The position numbers and the translations under genes are program-made. 64,000 nucleotides of DNA, taken from NCBI RefSeq assembly GCF_023546765.1, contig NZ_CP097484.1, positions 809,501 through 873,500 on the forward strand, in the 5' to 3' direction. Under the pieces are notes generated by a model, which had not been told where the DNA came from, ran no database searches, and saw nothing but the letters and a program-made list of their open reading frames with translations. This DNA comes from Methylobacterium tardum (lineage in GTDB: Bacteria; Pseudomonadota; Alphaproteobacteria; Rhizobiales; Beijerinckiaceae). Each line of letters begins with the position of its first letter. Position 1 is the first letter of the stretch. This document shows, piece after piece, positions 21,104-30,701 of this stretch.

Positions 21104-23788
21104 TCAGCCCGCGCTCGACTTCTTCGCAGCCGCCTTCTTGGCCGCCGGCTTCTTGGCGGCGGTCTTCTTCGCCGCCGGCTTGTCGCCGCTCGCCTTGCGC
21201 GCCGAACTCTTCCGGACCGCCCCGCGCTTGGCCGGCTTGCCACCGCCTGCGGCGCGCTTGGCATTCACCAGGGCGATCGCCTCGTCCAGCGTCAACGCCT
21301 CGGCGGCCATCGTCTTCGGCAGCGTGGCGTTCACCTCGCCGTCCGTGACGTAAGGGCCGTACTTGCCGGCCTTGACCACGAGGTCGCGCCCGCTCGTCTC
21401 ATCCTTGCCGAGCGGCCGGCCCGGATCGGCAGCCGGGCGACCGCGCCCGCCGCCCTGTTCCTTGGCGACGATCAGGTCGATGGCGCGGTTGCCGCCGATC
21501 TCTAGCACGTCGTCGTCCTTGCCGAGATTGGCGTAGGTCTTCCCATGCTGCACGTAGGGCCCGAACCGGCCGAGATTGGCCAGGATCGGCTCGCCGGTCT
21601 CAGGGTGGCGCGCCACCTCGCGGGGCAGCGACAGCAGCGCCAGCGCCTTGTTCAGATCCACATCCGAGGGGCTGAGCCCCTTCGGCAGCGACGAGCGCTT
21701 CGGCTTCTCGGCGCCCTTCTCGGTGGAGGCCTCGCCGAGCTGCAGGAACGGCCCGAACCGGCCGTCGCGCAGCGTCACCGGCAGGCCGGTCGCGGGATCG
21801 TCGCCCAGCACGCGCACGCCCGGCTGACCGCCCTCGGCCGAGGAGCCGTCACCCTCGCCATCGACGCCAGAGGCCGAGAGCTGGCGGGTGTACTTGCACT
21901 CCGGGTAGTTCGAGCAGCCGATGAAGGCGCCGAACTTGCCGAGCTTCAGCGACAGCTGGCCGGAGCCGCAGGTCGGGCAGGTGCGCGGGTTCGAGCCGTC
22001 GCCCTTGTCGGGGAAGATGTGCGGGCCGAGCAGGCCGTTCAGCGCCTCCAGCACGTCGGTGACGCGCAGCTCCTTGGTCTCGCCGATCGCCGCCGAGAAG
22101 TCGCGCCAGAAGTCGCGCAGCACCGCCCGCCAGTCGATCTCGGCGTTGGAGACGCGGTCGAGCTGCTCCTCCAGATCGGCGGTGAAGTCGTACTCGACGT
22201 AGCGCCTGAAGAAGCTCTCGAGGAAGCCCGTGACGAGCCGCCCCTTATCCTCCGGCTGCAGCCGCTTTTTTTCGATTTTTACGTATTCGCGATCCCGAAG
22301 AGTCTGCAGCACGGCCGCGTAGGTCGAGGGTCTGCCGATGCCGAGCTCCTCCATGCGCTTCACGAGGCTCGCCTCGGAGTAGCGCGGCGGCGGCTCGGTG
22401 AAGTGCTGGGTCGAGCTGATCCGCTCGCGCTTGAGCGGGTCGCCGGCCTTCATCGGCGGCAGGCGGCGGCTCTCCTCGTCCTCCTCGTCGTCCTTGCCTT
22501 CCTGATAGAGGGCGAGGAAGCCATCGAACTTCACCACCTGCCCGGTGGCGCGCAGGTCGATGGTTCGCGGTCCGACCTTGGCGGTGACATCGACGGTGGT
22601 CCGCTCCAGCTCGGCCGATTCCATCTGGCTCGCCATGGTGCGGGTCCAGATCAGCTCGTAGAGCCGGGCCTGCTCGGGTTCGAGGTGGCGCGCCACCGTC
22701 TTGGGCAGGCGGCCCATGTCGGTGGGGCGCACCGCCTCGTGGGCCTCCTGGGCGTTCTTGGCCTTGACGCTGTACTTGCGCGGCACGTCCGGCACGTAGC
22801 GGTCGCCGAACTCCTTGCCGATCACCCGGCGGGCGTCCTGGATCGCCTCCGGCGCCATGTCGACGCCGTCGGTCCGCATGTAGGTGATGATGCCGACCGT
22901 CTCGCCGCCGATATCGACGCCCTCGTAGAGGCGCTGAGCGACCCGCATGGTCTGGGCCGGCGCCATCCCGAGTTTTCGCGAGGCCTCCTGCTGGAGGGTC
23001 GAGGTGGTGAAGGGCGGCTGCGGGTGGCGCTTGGCGGGCTTCGCCTCGACGCTCGCCACCTGGAAGGTCGCGAGTTCGAGGTCGCGCTTGAAGGCGGCGG
23101 CTTCCTCGCCGGTTCCGACGTCGAGGCGCTGGATGCGCTTGCCGTCGGCGCCCACGAGCCGGGCCTCGAAGGTCGCGCCGTCGGCGGTCGTCAGCGTGGC
23201 GATGAGCGTCCAGTACTCGCGCGGCTTGAACCGCTCGATCTCCATCTCGCGCTCGACGACGAGGCGGAGCGCCACCGACTGCACGCGCCCGGCCGAGCGG
23301 GCGCCCGGCAGCTTGCGCCACAGGACCGGCGAGAGGTTGAAGCCCACGAGGTAGTCGAGCGCCCGGCGCGCCAGGTAGGCGTCGACCAGCGCCTGGTCGA
23401 TCTCCCGCGGCTTGCGCATCGCCTGCTCGACCGACGCCTTGGTGATGGCGTTGAAGGTCACGCGCTCGACCGGGATGCCCTTGAGCGCCTTGCGGGCGGT
23501 GAGCGCCTCCAGCACGTGCCAGGAGATCGCCTCGCCCTCGCGATCCGGGTCGGTGGCGAGGATCAGCTTGTCGGCGCCCTTGACCGCCTTGGCGATCTCC
23601 GAGACCCGGCTCGCCCCGCGGTCGGCCAGTTCCCAGACCATGTGGAAGTCCTGCTCGGGATCCACCGAGCCGTCCTTGGGCGGCAGGTCGCGGATATGCC
23701 CGAAGGAGGCAATGACTTCATAGTCGCGGCCGAGATACTTATTGATCGTCTTGGCTTTGGCCGGCGACTCGACGACGACGACTTTCAT
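21104..23788 (-). CDS. topA: DNA topoisomerase I
   Basis: A type IA topoisomerase that relaxes negative supercoils, 894 residues. The N-terminal TOPRIM domain starts MKVVVVESPAKAKTI and contains ATDPDREGEAI (79-89). The catalytic Tyr303 is in IITYMRTDG. A C4 zinc finger is visible (Cys604, 607, 625, 631). Further C-terminal repeat modules containing RFGPYVQHG and KYGPYVTDG follow. The last 50 residues are Lys/Ala-rich, a likely DNA-binding tail. No dprA gene lies next to it in this window. Confidence 0.97.
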   Translation of the reverse strand: MKVVVVESPAKAKTINKYLGRDYEVIASFGHIRDLPPKDGSVDPEQDFHMVWELADRGASRVSEIAKAVKGADKLILATDPDREGEAISWHVLEALTARKALKGIPVERVTFNAITKASVEQAMRKPREIDQALVDAYLARRALDYLVGFNLSPVLWRKLPGARSAGRVQSVALRLVVEREMEIERFKPREYWTLIATLTTADGATFEARLVGADGKRIQRLDVGTGEEAAAFKRDLELATFQVASVEAKPAKRHPQPPFTTSTLQQEASRKLGMAPAQTMRVAQRLYEGVDIGGETVGIITYMRTDGVDMAPEAIQDARRVIGKEFGDRYVPDVPRKYSVKAKNAQEAHEAVRPTDMGRLPKTVARHLEPEQARLYELIWTRTMASQMESAELERTTVDVTAKVGPRTIDLRATGQVVKFDGFLALYQEGKDDEEDEESRRLPPMKAGDPLKRERISSTQHFTEPPPRYSEASLVKRMEELGIGRPSTYAAVLQTLRDREYVKIEKKRLQPEDKGRLVTGFLESFFRRYVEYDFTADLEEQLDRVSNAEIDWRAVLRDFWRDFSAAIGETKELRVTDVLEALNGLLGPHIFPDKGDGSNPRTCPTCGSGQLSLKLGKFGAFIGCSNYPECKYTRQLSASGVDGEGDGSSAEGGQPGVRVLGDDPATGLPVTLRDGRFGPFLQLGEASTEKGAEKPKRSSLPKGLSPSDVDLNKALALLSLPREVARHPETGEPILANLGRFGPYVQHGKTYANLGKDDDVLEIGGNRAIDLIVAKEQGGGRGRPAADPGRPLGKDETSGRDLVVKAGKYGPYVTDGEVNATLPKTMAAEALTLDEAIALVNAKRAAGGGKPAKRGAVRKSSARKASGDKPAAKKTAAKKPAAKKAAAKKSSAG

Positions 23789-23949
23789 TCAGACCTCTGC
23801 CCCTGACGGGGCCTGGGCTCGACGGACGAATTCTGTTCGTAATTCGCGTGGGACGTATGCCCGCCGTCGGGCCGGGGCCGCGCGCCGGGCACAAGTGGGT
23901 CACGGGCGGCGGGTTGTCAAATGGCGGGGCGTTTGGCCGAGCCGGCGTC

Positions 23950-24885
23950 TCAGATCCCCGCGTACCATTCGTAGCCGCGGTCCTCCCAGTAGCCGCCGCT
24001 GCCCTGGCCGATCCCGGCGAGCGACTCCACCATCTCGACCCGCATCACGTACTTGGCCTGCTTGTAGCCGAGCTGGCGTTCGACCCGCAGGCGCAGGGGC
24101 GCCCCGTTCGAGACCGGCAGCGGCTTGCCGTTGAGGTCGTAGGCCAGGATCGTCTGCGGGTTGACGGCGTCGTAGAGGTCGATGCTCTCGTAGTAGCGGA
24201 TCGGGATGCGCTTATCTTCGGGCTCCGGGGCCGGGCTGCCCTGGCCCCAATCGTCCTTGGGCGTGTCGGTTGCAGTGGGCGCGCCGCCCCAATCCTCAGC
24301 GGCGGCGAGCTGGATGTAGGCGTCGCGCACCGCGCCCGGATGGCCGGGCCGCAGCAGCGCCGCCCCGTCCTGGCTCCCGGCATATTCCAGCGTGTCGGCG
24401 CAGTGGAACACCGCGTAGCGCGCCTGCGGCTTCAGCCCGGCCTTCTTCAGCACCTCGGCGAGCGGCACGCCGCTCCACTGCCCGATGCAGCTCCAGCCCT
24501 CCACGCAATCGTGACGGGTGATCTGGGTGCGAGTGGGCAGGGCGCGCAGGTCCGCGAGGCTGAGCGCGAGCGGCGTCTGGACCAGCCCGTCCACCGTCAG
24601 CTTGAAGTCCGAGAATTTCTGCGCGGCCAGCGCCCGGTAGGCGCGGTCCGGCGGTTCGATGGTCCCGTTCGGCTTGAACCAGGGCGAGATCATCGAGGCC
24701 GGAAATTCCCGGGCCAGGGTCGTGGGGGACATCAGCAGGCGCTGAACGTAGGCGTTCGCATCCTCGCCGACCTTGAGGGTGCGCTGCCCCGTCTCGCTCC
24801 CGGCGAACCGGTCGCAGGCGCCGAGGAGGGCGGTGCCCATCAGGCCCGCGCCCGCGGTGAGGAGCTTGCGGCGGTGGAGGATCAT
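23950..24885 (-). CDS. Exported molybdopterin-dependent oxidoreductase (sulfite oxidase fold)
   Basis: A 311-residue protein of the oxidoreductase molybdopterin-binding family. The N-terminus (MILHRRKLLTAGAGLMGTALLGAC) combines a twin-arginine-like start with a lipobox ending at Cys24, suggesting a Tat-exported lipoprotein. Cys127 in TRHDCVEGWSCIGQWSG is the expected Mo ligand. The start overlaps the stop of the cytochrome gene by four bases (ATGA), so the two are co-translated and probably form one periplasmic redox pair. Substrate is unknown. Confidence 0.88.
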   Translation of the reverse strand: MILHRRKLLTAGAGLMGTALLGACDRFAGSETGQRTLKVGEDANAYVQRLLMSPTTLAREFPASMISPWFKPNGTIEPPDRAYRALAAQKFSDFKLTVDGLVQTPLALSLADLRALPTRTQITRHDCVEGWSCIGQWSGVPLAEVLKKAGLKPQARYAVFHCADTLEYAGSQDGAALLRPGHPGAVRDAYIQLAAAEDWGGAPTATDTPKDDWGQGSPAPEPEDKRIPIRYYESIDLYDAVNPQTILAYDLNGKPLPVSNGAPLRLRVERQLGYKQAKYVMRVEMVESLAGIGQGSGGYWEDRGYEWYAGI

Positions 24886-25742
24886 CGTGCGGTCTCCCGG
24901 TCTCGGCCGAGGCTGAACCAGCCGGTGATCATGCCGCGCATGTTGTTGACGAGCCCGGACACGATCACGAGCAGCACGTGGACCACCACGAACAGCACGA
25001 TCAGCCCGGCGGCGACGAAGTGGACGCTGCGCGCCGATTGCCGGCCGCCGAACAGCTCGGTCAGCCAGGGCCAGGCGGCGTCCATCCCGGGCGACATGGC
25101 GAGGCCGGCCAGCACCATCGCGGGCAGCAGGCCGAGCACGAGGACGAGGTAGGTCAGCTTCTGGATGACGTTGTAGCGCTTGGCCTCGGTGCCCTCGGGG
25201 AAGCGCAGGAGCAGGTGCTCCTTCACGGAGCCGCCGAAGTCGCGGATCTGGTCGCCGTCCGGGATCAGCCGGCGGCGGAGCTGGCCTGAGACCAGGCCGT
25301 AGAGCAGGTAGACCGCGCCGTTGATCACGAGGAGCCACGCGAACAGGAAGTGCCAGCGCCGTCCGGTCGCGAGGTCCTGGCTGGCCGGCAGCGTCGCCCA
25401 GGCCGGGAAGGCACGCTCCACCTCGGTGCCGCTCTCCTTCGACAAGCCGAGCACGCCGGTCGTGTCGAGGGTGTGGGAGCCGACCGTCACGACGCCGCGG
25501 CTCGTGCCGTCGCGGCCCTGCTCGCTGGTGATGGCGAGGGCCGGATTGTCGAAGGTCGAGGTCGCGCCCCAGTAGAGCGCCGGATGCGCGTTGAAGATCT
25601 GCAGGCCGCTCATCAGCAGCACCAGCAGGGCCGCGGCGTTGATCCAGTGCGCCAGCCGGATCACCAGCGGGTGGCGGTAGAACCAGCGGCGCCCCTGGCG
25701 GTCGACGGTCTCGGGGGCTTCGAGGGCAGGGGAGGCGGCCAA
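24882..25742 (-). CDS. Cytochrome b (b561-type) membrane subunit
   Basis: A 286-residue integral membrane protein with about four or five helices. His-containing helices include YRHPLVIRLAHWINAAALLV and a later segment with VHVLLVIVSGLVNNM. It is a likely haem b electron conduit between the quinone pool and the molybdoenzyme encoded immediately downstream with an ATGA overlap. The exposed loop of about 90 residues after the first helix is periplasmic by inference. Confidence 0.88.
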   Translation of the reverse strand: MAASPALEAPETVDRQGRRWFYRHPLVIRLAHWINAAALLVLLMSGLQIFNAHPALYWGATSTFDNPALAITSEQGRDGTSRGVVTVGSHTLDTTGVLGLSKESGTEVERAFPAWATLPASQDLATGRRWHFLFAWLLVINGAVYLLYGLVSGQLRRRLIPDGDQIRDFGGSVKEHLLLRFPEGTEAKRYNVIQKLTYLVLVLGLLPAMVLAGLAMSPGMDAAWPWLTELFGGRQSARSVHFVAAGLIVLFVVVHVLLVIVSGLVNNMRGMITGWFSLGRDRETAR

Positions 25743-25865
25743 GCGTCTGGATCCCGGGCGTGCGGCGCGGGGCCGGGATCCGTATGCTTCCCGACCGTTC
25801 GGGCGGATACGTGGGGCAGGGGCGTCCGGTTACCATCGGCCGGAAAAAAGGCCGCAGCCGCCTTT

Positions 25866-25976
25866 TCCCTCCCCCTTGTGGGGAGGGGTCAGGGGTGGGG
25901 GTGGTTCAGAAGGCACCGCTGCGCTTGATCCTGAACCACCCTGACCTCCGGCTCTTCCCCCTTGTAGGGAGGAGAG
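25866..25976. repeat. Family-C palindromic intergenic repeat
   Basis: The ends are ccctcccccttgtggggag and cttcccccttgtagggagg, with ggtggttcagaaggcaccgc..gatcctgaaccacc inside. The inner segment is shared with the copy at 8692-8802 (gcagaaggcaccgg..gatcctgaaccacc). It occupies the gap of about 300 bases between the divergent cytochrome b and pyrB genes. Confidence 0.8.
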
Positions 25977-26051
25977 CGCGTCGTGAGGGAACCGGTGACC
26001 GCCGAACAGCCTTGCCGGGACGGCCCGCCGCACCTACACCCGGGCCTCATC

Positions 26052-26999
26052 ATGACGACGCCCGCGCCCCCGGCCTTCCCGCACCGGCACCTCCTCGGCA
26101 TCGAGGGCCTGACCCGGCCCGATATCGAGGGGCTGCTCGACGCCGCCGAATCCGCCGTGGACATCTCGCGGCAGGTGGAGAAGAAGCGCACGACCCTGCG
26201 GGGCCGCACGCAGATCAACCTGTTCTTCGAGCCCTCGACGCGGACGCAATCGTCCTTCGAGCTCGCCGGCAAGCGGCTGGGCGCCGACGTGATGAACATG
26301 TCGGTGGCCTCGTCCTCGGTGAAGAAGGGCGAGACCCTGATCGACACCGCCGCGACGCTCAACGCCATGCGGCCCGACATCATCGTGGTCCGCCACGAAT
26401 CGGCCGGCGCCGTGCACCTGCTCGCCCGCAAGGTCGACTGCGCGGTGGTCAATGCCGGCGACGGCGCCCACGAGCACCCGACCCAGGCGCTTCTCGACGC
26501 CCTCACCATCCGCCGCAACAAGGGCCGGATCGAGGGCCTGCAGGTGGCGATCTGCGGCGACGTCCTGCACTCGCGGGTGGCGCGCTCCAACATCATCCTG
26601 CTGCAGGCGATGGGCGCACGGGTCCGCCTGATCGCGCCCTCGACGCTGCTGCCCGCCGGGATCGAGCGCTTCGGCGTCGAGACCTTCACGGACATGCGGA
26701 AGGGTCTCGTCGGCTGCGACATCGTGATGATGCTGCGCCTGCAGCGGGAGCGCATGAACGGCTCGTTCGTGCCCTCCGTGAAGGAGTATTTCCGCTATTT
26801 CGGCCTCGACGGCGAGAAGCTGGCGCTCGCCAAGCCCGACGCGCTGGTGATGCATCCCGGGCCGATGAACCGCGGCGTCGAGATCTCCTCCGAGATCGCT
26901 GACGGGGCGCAGTCGCTGATCCGCGAGCAGGTCGAGATGGGCGTGGCCGTCCGCATGGCCGTGCTGGAGGCGCTCGCCCGGCACCTACCGAACGGGTGA
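26052..26999 (+). CDS. pyrB: Aspartate carbamoyltransferase catalytic subunit
   Basis: Condenses carbamoyl phosphate with L-aspartate in pyrimidine synthesis. The 315-residue protein has the carbamoyl-phosphate loop PSTRT (61-65), [12 protein letters not shown], and the C-terminal [14 protein letters not shown] 26052 gives normal length; the frame upstream runs into the family-C repeat and is excluded. No pyrC or pyrI is adjacent. Confidence 0.96.
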   Translation: MTTPAPPAFPHRHLLGIEGLTRPDIEGLLDAAESAVDISRQVEKKRTTLRGRTQINLFFEPSTRTQSSFELAGKRLGADVMNMSVASSSVKKGETLIDTAATLNAMRPDIIVVRHESAGAVHLLARKVDCAVVNAGDGAHEHPTQALLDALTIRRNKGRIEGLQVAICGDVLHSRVARSNIILLQAMGARVRLIAPSTLLPAGIERFGVETFTDMRKGLVGCDIVMMLRLQRERMNGSFVPSVKEYFRYFGLDGEKLALAKPDALVMHPGPMNRGVEISSEIADGAQSLIREQVEMGVAVRMAVLEALARHLPNG

Positions 27000-27000
27000 G

Positions 27001-27018
27001 GCCCGGACAAAGCCGGGC
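27001..27018 (+). terminator. Hairpin after pyrB
   Basis: The stem gcccgg/ccgggc with a 6-base loop directly follows the stop codon. Flanking gggtga and tcaccc could extend it. There is no T run, so it is a weak terminator candidate. Confidence 0.45.
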
Positions 27019-27123
27019 GGCCTTCACCCGCCCCGCTTGCCCACGGGCCGGCGGTAGCGCAGTTTCCTGCCGAAATCCGGCCCTGATCCGTATATGGGGC
27101 CGTCGTAACATGCAGATCGCTTC

Positions 27124-27447
27124 ATGACCGCCTACACGCTCGCCGACCTCGCCGCCCTCGTGGCGAGCCGCGCCGGGACCGATCCGGCCACCTCCTACAC
27201 GGCCAAGCTCCTGTCCGAGGGACCCGCCAAGGCGGCCAAGAAGCTCGGCGAGGAGGCGGTCGAGGCGGCGATCGCGGCCGTGCAGGGCGACAAGACCGGC
27301 CTGCGGAACGAGGCCGCCGACGTGCTCTACCACCTCGTCGTGCTGCTCCGGGCCGGCGGGGTCGAACTCGCCGACGTGATGGCCGAGCTCGAGCGGCGCA
27401 CCGCCCAGAGCGGCATCGCCGAGAAGGCCGCGAGGCGCCCCGCGTGA
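27124..27447 (+). CDS. hisE: Phosphoribosyl-ATP pyrophosphatase
   Basis: Second step of histidine biosynthesis, hydrolysing phosphoribosyl-ATP to phosphoribosyl-AMP. The 107-residue all-helical protein has the MazG-like metal-binding pattern: [28 protein letters not shown] and [18 protein letters not shown]. Its stop overlaps the GTG start of coaA by four bases, the hisE-coaA arrangement common in alphaproteobacteria. Other his genes are not in the window. Confidence 0.95.
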   Translation: MTAYTLADLAALVASRAGTDPATSYTAKLLSEGPAKAAKKLGEEAVEAAIAAVQGDKTGLRNEAADVLYHLVVLLRAGGVELADVMAELERRTAQSGIAEKAARRPA

Positions 27448-28433
27448 ACGCGGCCGCGCTGCCGGGCTCGGTCGAGGCGATCCTCGACGCGTCGGACCGG
27501 CTCTCGCCCTATCGCCGCTTCAGCCGCGAGGAATGGGCCCAGCTCCGCGCCGACACGCCGCTCACCCTCAAGCAGGAGGATCTGGAGCGGCTGCAATCGA
27601 TCAACGACCCGATCTCGGTGGAGGAGGTCGAGGCGATCTACCTGCCGCTGTCCCGTCTGCTCGCCCTCTACGTCGCGGCGACCCAGGGGCTGTTCAAGGC
27701 GACGCAGCGCTTCCTGCTGGCCGAGCGCGAGACCAAGGCGCCCTACATCATCGGGCTCGCCGGCTCGGTGGCGGTCGGCAAGTCGACCACGGCCCGCATC
27801 CTGACCGCCCTGCTAGCGCGCTGGCCCAACACCCCCAAGGTCGACCTCGTCACCACCGACGGGTTCCTGCTGCCGAACGCCGAACTGGCCGCCAATGGCC
27901 TTATGGAGCGCAAGGGGTTCCCTGAGAGCTACGACACCGCCGCGCTGCTGCGCTTCCTCCACGACGTGAAGGCCGGCCACAAGCGCGTGACCGCGCCGCT
28001 CTACTCGCACCTCGTCTACGACCGGGTGCCCGGCGAGGAGCGGGTGGTGGAGAGCCCCGATATCCTTATCGCCGAGGGCCTGAACGTGCTCCAGCCCGCT
28101 CGCCTGCCGCGCGACGGCACCGCGATCCCGTTCGTGTCCGACTTCTTCGACTTCTCGATCTATCTCGACGGCCACGAGGACGACCTGCACCGCTGGTACG
28201 TCACGCGCTTCATGAAGCTGCGCCAGACCGCCTTCCGCGACCCGCGCTCCTATTTCCGGAAATATGCCGAGATCCCCGAGACCGAGGCGCTCGACATCGC
28301 CGACCGGCTCTGGACGACGATCAACCTGCCGAACCTGCGCGAGAACATCGTCCCGACGCGCCAGCGGGCGAGCCTGATCCTCACCAAGGGCGCGAGCCAC
28401 CGGATCGAGAGCGTGGCGCTGCGGCGGCTGTAA
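27444..28433 (+). CDS. coaA: Type I pantothenate kinase
   Basis: Phosphorylates pantothenate, the first step of coenzyme A synthesis. The 329-residue protein begins at a GTG within the hisE stop (GTGA). The P-loop GSVAVGKST is at about 107-115. The TTDGFLLPN segment, KGFPESYD and [17 protein letters not shown] at the C-terminus match bacterial CoaA. Translational coupling to hisE is likely. Confidence 0.95.
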   Translation: MNAAALPGSVEAILDASDRLSPYRRFSREEWAQLRADTPLTLKQEDLERLQSINDPISVEEVEAIYLPLSRLLALYVAATQGLFKATQRFLLAERETKAPYIIGLAGSVAVGKSTTARILTALLARWPNTPKVDLVTTDGFLLPNAELAANGLMERKGFPESYDTAALLRFLHDVKAGHKRVTAPLYSHLVYDRVPGEERVVESPDILIAEGLNVLQPARLPRDGTAIPFVSDFFDFSIYLDGHEDDLHRWYVTRFMKLRQTAFRDPRSYFRKYAEIPETEALDIADRLWTTINLPNLRENIVPTRQRASLILTKGASHRIESVALRRL

Positions 28434-28470
28434 GGGCGGCGCGCAACCGGATCGATCCGTCAAACGCGCT

Positions 28471-28611
28471 GGTCCTTCCGGGGCCGCGCAGCGGAGCCCG
28501 GAATCCAGGACTTCGACGCGTGTTCAGTTTGGCGCGGGGCCGCGCGTGCCCGGGCCTCGGAAGCGGTTCTGGATTCCGGGCTCTCGCCTGCGGCGAGCCC
28601 CGGAATGACGC
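28471..28611. repeat. Family-A double-hairpin repeat
   Basis: Left half ccttccggggccgcgcagcg..gagcccggaatcc and right half ggattccgggctctcgcctgcggcgagccccggaatgacg are inverted relatives, separated by about 50 variable bases. It lies between the convergent ends of coaA and thpR. Confidence 0.8.
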
Positions 28612-28659
28612 GGGACAGGTATTGGAACCGACCGATGAAAGGGCGAGCCGTCGCACAGC

Positions 28660-29199
28660 TCACGCGAACGGAAATTCCGCCTCCGCCACATACGGCCCGC
28701 CCCCGGTCGAGTCTCGCGCCGAGAACAGCGTCACCCGGTCCAACGTGTAGGTCAGCGGCGTGAAGACCGGGGCCTGCGACAGGTACATCGCGGTCGCCTC
28801 CGGCGTGGCGTCGCGCCGCAGCCGGGCCAGGGTCACGTGCGGGGTGAATTTCCGCCGTTCCGGCTCGACCCCGGCGCGGCGCACGAGCCGCTCCTGCTCG
28901 GCCTGCAGATCCATCAGCCCCGCCTCCGGCACCACCGACGCGTAGAGCGCCCGGGGCCTGTCGCCGCCGAAGATGCCGAGTCCGTCGAGCGTCACCGTCA
29001 GGGCCGGGCGCGCCCGCATCTCCGACAGGGCCTCGGCGACGTCGTCGGCCACGGTCGCCTCGACGTCGCCGAGGAAGCGCAGGGTGACGTGGAAATCCCC
29101 CGGCTCGATCCAGCGGGCGCCGGGCAAGCCGCCCTGGTAGACCTTGAGCGCCGCGGCGATCTCCGCCGGCACGGCGAGCCCGGTGAACAGGCGCGGCAT
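28660..29199 (-). CDS. thpR: RNA 2',3'-cyclic phosphodiesterase (2H family)
   Basis: A 179-residue 2H phosphoesterase of the LigT/ThpR group. The two catalytic His-X-Thr-Leu motifs are HVTL at 37-40 and HVTL at 121-124, with RFLG after the first as in the family. It is predicted to open 2',3'-cyclic phosphates on RNA. Its start overlaps the stop of the esterase gene (TGATG), so the two form a coupled pair. Confidence 0.93.
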   Translation of the reverse strand: MPRLFTGLAVPAEIAAALKVYQGGLPGARWIEPGDFHVTLRFLGDVEATVADDVAEALSEMRARPALTVTLDGLGIFGGDRPRALYASVVPEAGLMDLQAEQERLVRRAGVEPERRKFTPHVTLARLRRDATPEATAMYLSQAPVFTPLTYTLDRVTLFSARDSTGGGPYVAEAEFPFA

Positions 29200-29906
29200 C
29201 AGCGCACCGGCTGCTGGCGAATTCGGTCCAGAAACGCCTCGACCGTGGGCGCTATGCGGGCCGCGATGGTCTCCACGCCCTGCCGGTTCGGGTGCAGCCC
29301 GTCGTCGAGATGCTGCCCCCGGTCGCCGATGATCCCGTCGAGGAAGAACGGGTAGAGGGTCAGGTCGTACCGCTTGGCGAGCGCCGGGTAGATCGCGTCG
29401 AACCGGGCCTTGTAGTCCGGCCCGAGATTGGGCGCGGCCTGCATGCCGGCGAGCAGGACCGGGATGCCCCGCGCCTTCAGCCGCTCGATGATCGACGACA
29501 ATGCGCCCTCGGTCACCTTCGGATCGGTGCCGCGCAGCATGTCGTTGGCGCCGAGTTCGAGGATCACCCCCGCGGTCCCGTCCGGCACCGACCAGTCGAC
29601 CCGGTCGAGGCCGCCGGTGGCGGTGTCGCCGGAGACGCCGGCATTGGCCACGCTCACGTCCGCGCCCTTGGCCTTGAGCAGGCGCTCCAGCACCGTCGGG
29701 AAGGCGGCGTCGGCCGGCAGGCGGTAGCCGGCGGTCAGGCTGTCGCCGAGGGCGACGAGCTTGATCGGGCCGCCCGGGGCGGCGTGGGCGTCGGTCATGG
29801 AAGCCGTCATGAAAGGGAGGACGAGACAGGCTAGCGCTGCGGCAAACAGGGCCGTGCGCCGCAACACAGCGCCGCCGTCATGGCGCGGCCCCAATGCCCA
29901 ACCCAT
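29199..29906 (-). CDS. Exported arylesterase / lysophospholipase (GDSL, TesA-like)
   Basis: A GDSL hydrolase with the four SGNH blocks: ALGDSLTAGY, NAGVSGDTATGG, LGANDMLRG and DDGLHPNRQG. A signal peptide precedes them (hydrophobic run LFAAALACLVLPF, cleavage near DAHA/A). ATG 29906 is preferred because it gives a normal signal peptide. ATG 29981 would overlap the divergent promoter region, and GTG 29867 is another option. Divergent from a YbbA/YbbP-type ABC pair, it reproduces the tesA-ybbAP neighbourhood known from E. coli. Confidence 0.9.
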   Translation of the reverse strand: MGWALGPRHDGGAVLRRTALFAAALACLVLPFMTASMTDAHAAPGGPIKLVALGDSLTAGYRLPADAAFPTVLERLLKAKGADVSVANAGVSGDTATGGLDRVDWSVPDGTAGVILELGANDMLRGTDPKVTEGALSSIIERLKARGIPVLLAGMQAAPNLGPDYKARFDAIYPALAKRYDLTLYPFFLDGIIGDRGQHLDDGLHPNRQGVETIAARIAPTVEAFLDRIRQQPVR

Positions 29907-29999
29907 ATCGCGGTGCACCCGCGGCCCGTGCAGCCAAGATCGAAGCCAACCGAGGACCTCGCGCGCCATGCTCGTCATCACCCACAGATCGGCTCACCG

Positions 30000-30701
30000 G
30001 TGAGCCAAGGCAAGGTGCTGCGCGAGCCCGCGATCGCGCTGTCGAACATCGACCTCAGCCTCGGGCGCGGCGCCGCCCGCGTCCACGTCCTGCGCGGCAT
30101 CTCGCTGAGCGTCGGCCGCGGCGAGGCGGTGGGCCTCGTCGGCCCGTCCGGCTCCGGCAAGTCGACGCTGCTGATGGTCATGGCCGGCCTGGAGCGGCCC
30201 GATTCCGGCGGCGTCGTGATCGAGGAGACCGACCTCGTCCGCCTCGACGAGGACGCGCTCGCCCGGTTCCGCGGCCGTCGGATCGGCATCGTGTTCCAGG
30301 CCTTCCATCTCGTGCCGACCATGACGGCGCTCGAGAACGTGGCGCTGCCGCTGGAACTCGCCGACCGGCCCGGCGCCCTGGAGCGCGCCCGCGCCGAGCT
30401 GGAGGCGGTCGGCCTCGGGCACCGGCTGCACCATTACCCGGCGCAGCTCTCGGGCGGCGAGCAGCAGCGCGTCGCCATCGCCCGGGCGGTCGCCCCGGAC
30501 CCGGCGATCCTGGTGGCCGACGAGCCCACCGGCAACCTCGACGAGGCCACCGGCCGCCAGATCGCCGACCTGCTGTTCCGGCTGAAGCGGGACCGCGGCG
30601 CGACGCTGGTGCTCGTCACCCACGACAACGGCCTCGCCCGCCTGTGCGACCGCACCGTGCGCCTGCGCTCGGGGCGGATCGAGGAGGCGGTGACCGCCTG
30701 A
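30000..30701 (+). CDS. ABC transporter ATP-binding protein, YbbA/LolD-like
   Basis: A 233-residue nucleotide-binding subunit: Walker A GPSGSGKST (about 48-56), Q-loop VFQAFHLVPTMTALENV, signature LSGGEQQRVAIARA, Walker B ILVADEPTGNLD, and the switch His in LVTHDN. The frame starts at GTG 30000. It overlaps the permease start by one base (TGATG). By its divergent TesA-like neighbour it belongs to the YbbA type; substrate is unknown, possibly lipid-linked. Confidence 0.93.
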   Translation: MSQGKVLREPAIALSNIDLSLGRGAARVHVLRGISLSVGRGEAVGLVGPSGSGKSTLLMVMAGLERPDSGGVVIEETDLVRLDEDALARFRGRRIGIVFQAFHLVPTMTALENVALPLELADRPGALERARAELEAVGLGHRLHHYPAQLSGGEQQRVAIARAVAPDPAILVADEPTGNLDEATGRQIADLLFRLKRDRGATLVLVTHDNGLARLCDRTVRLRSGRIEEAVTA

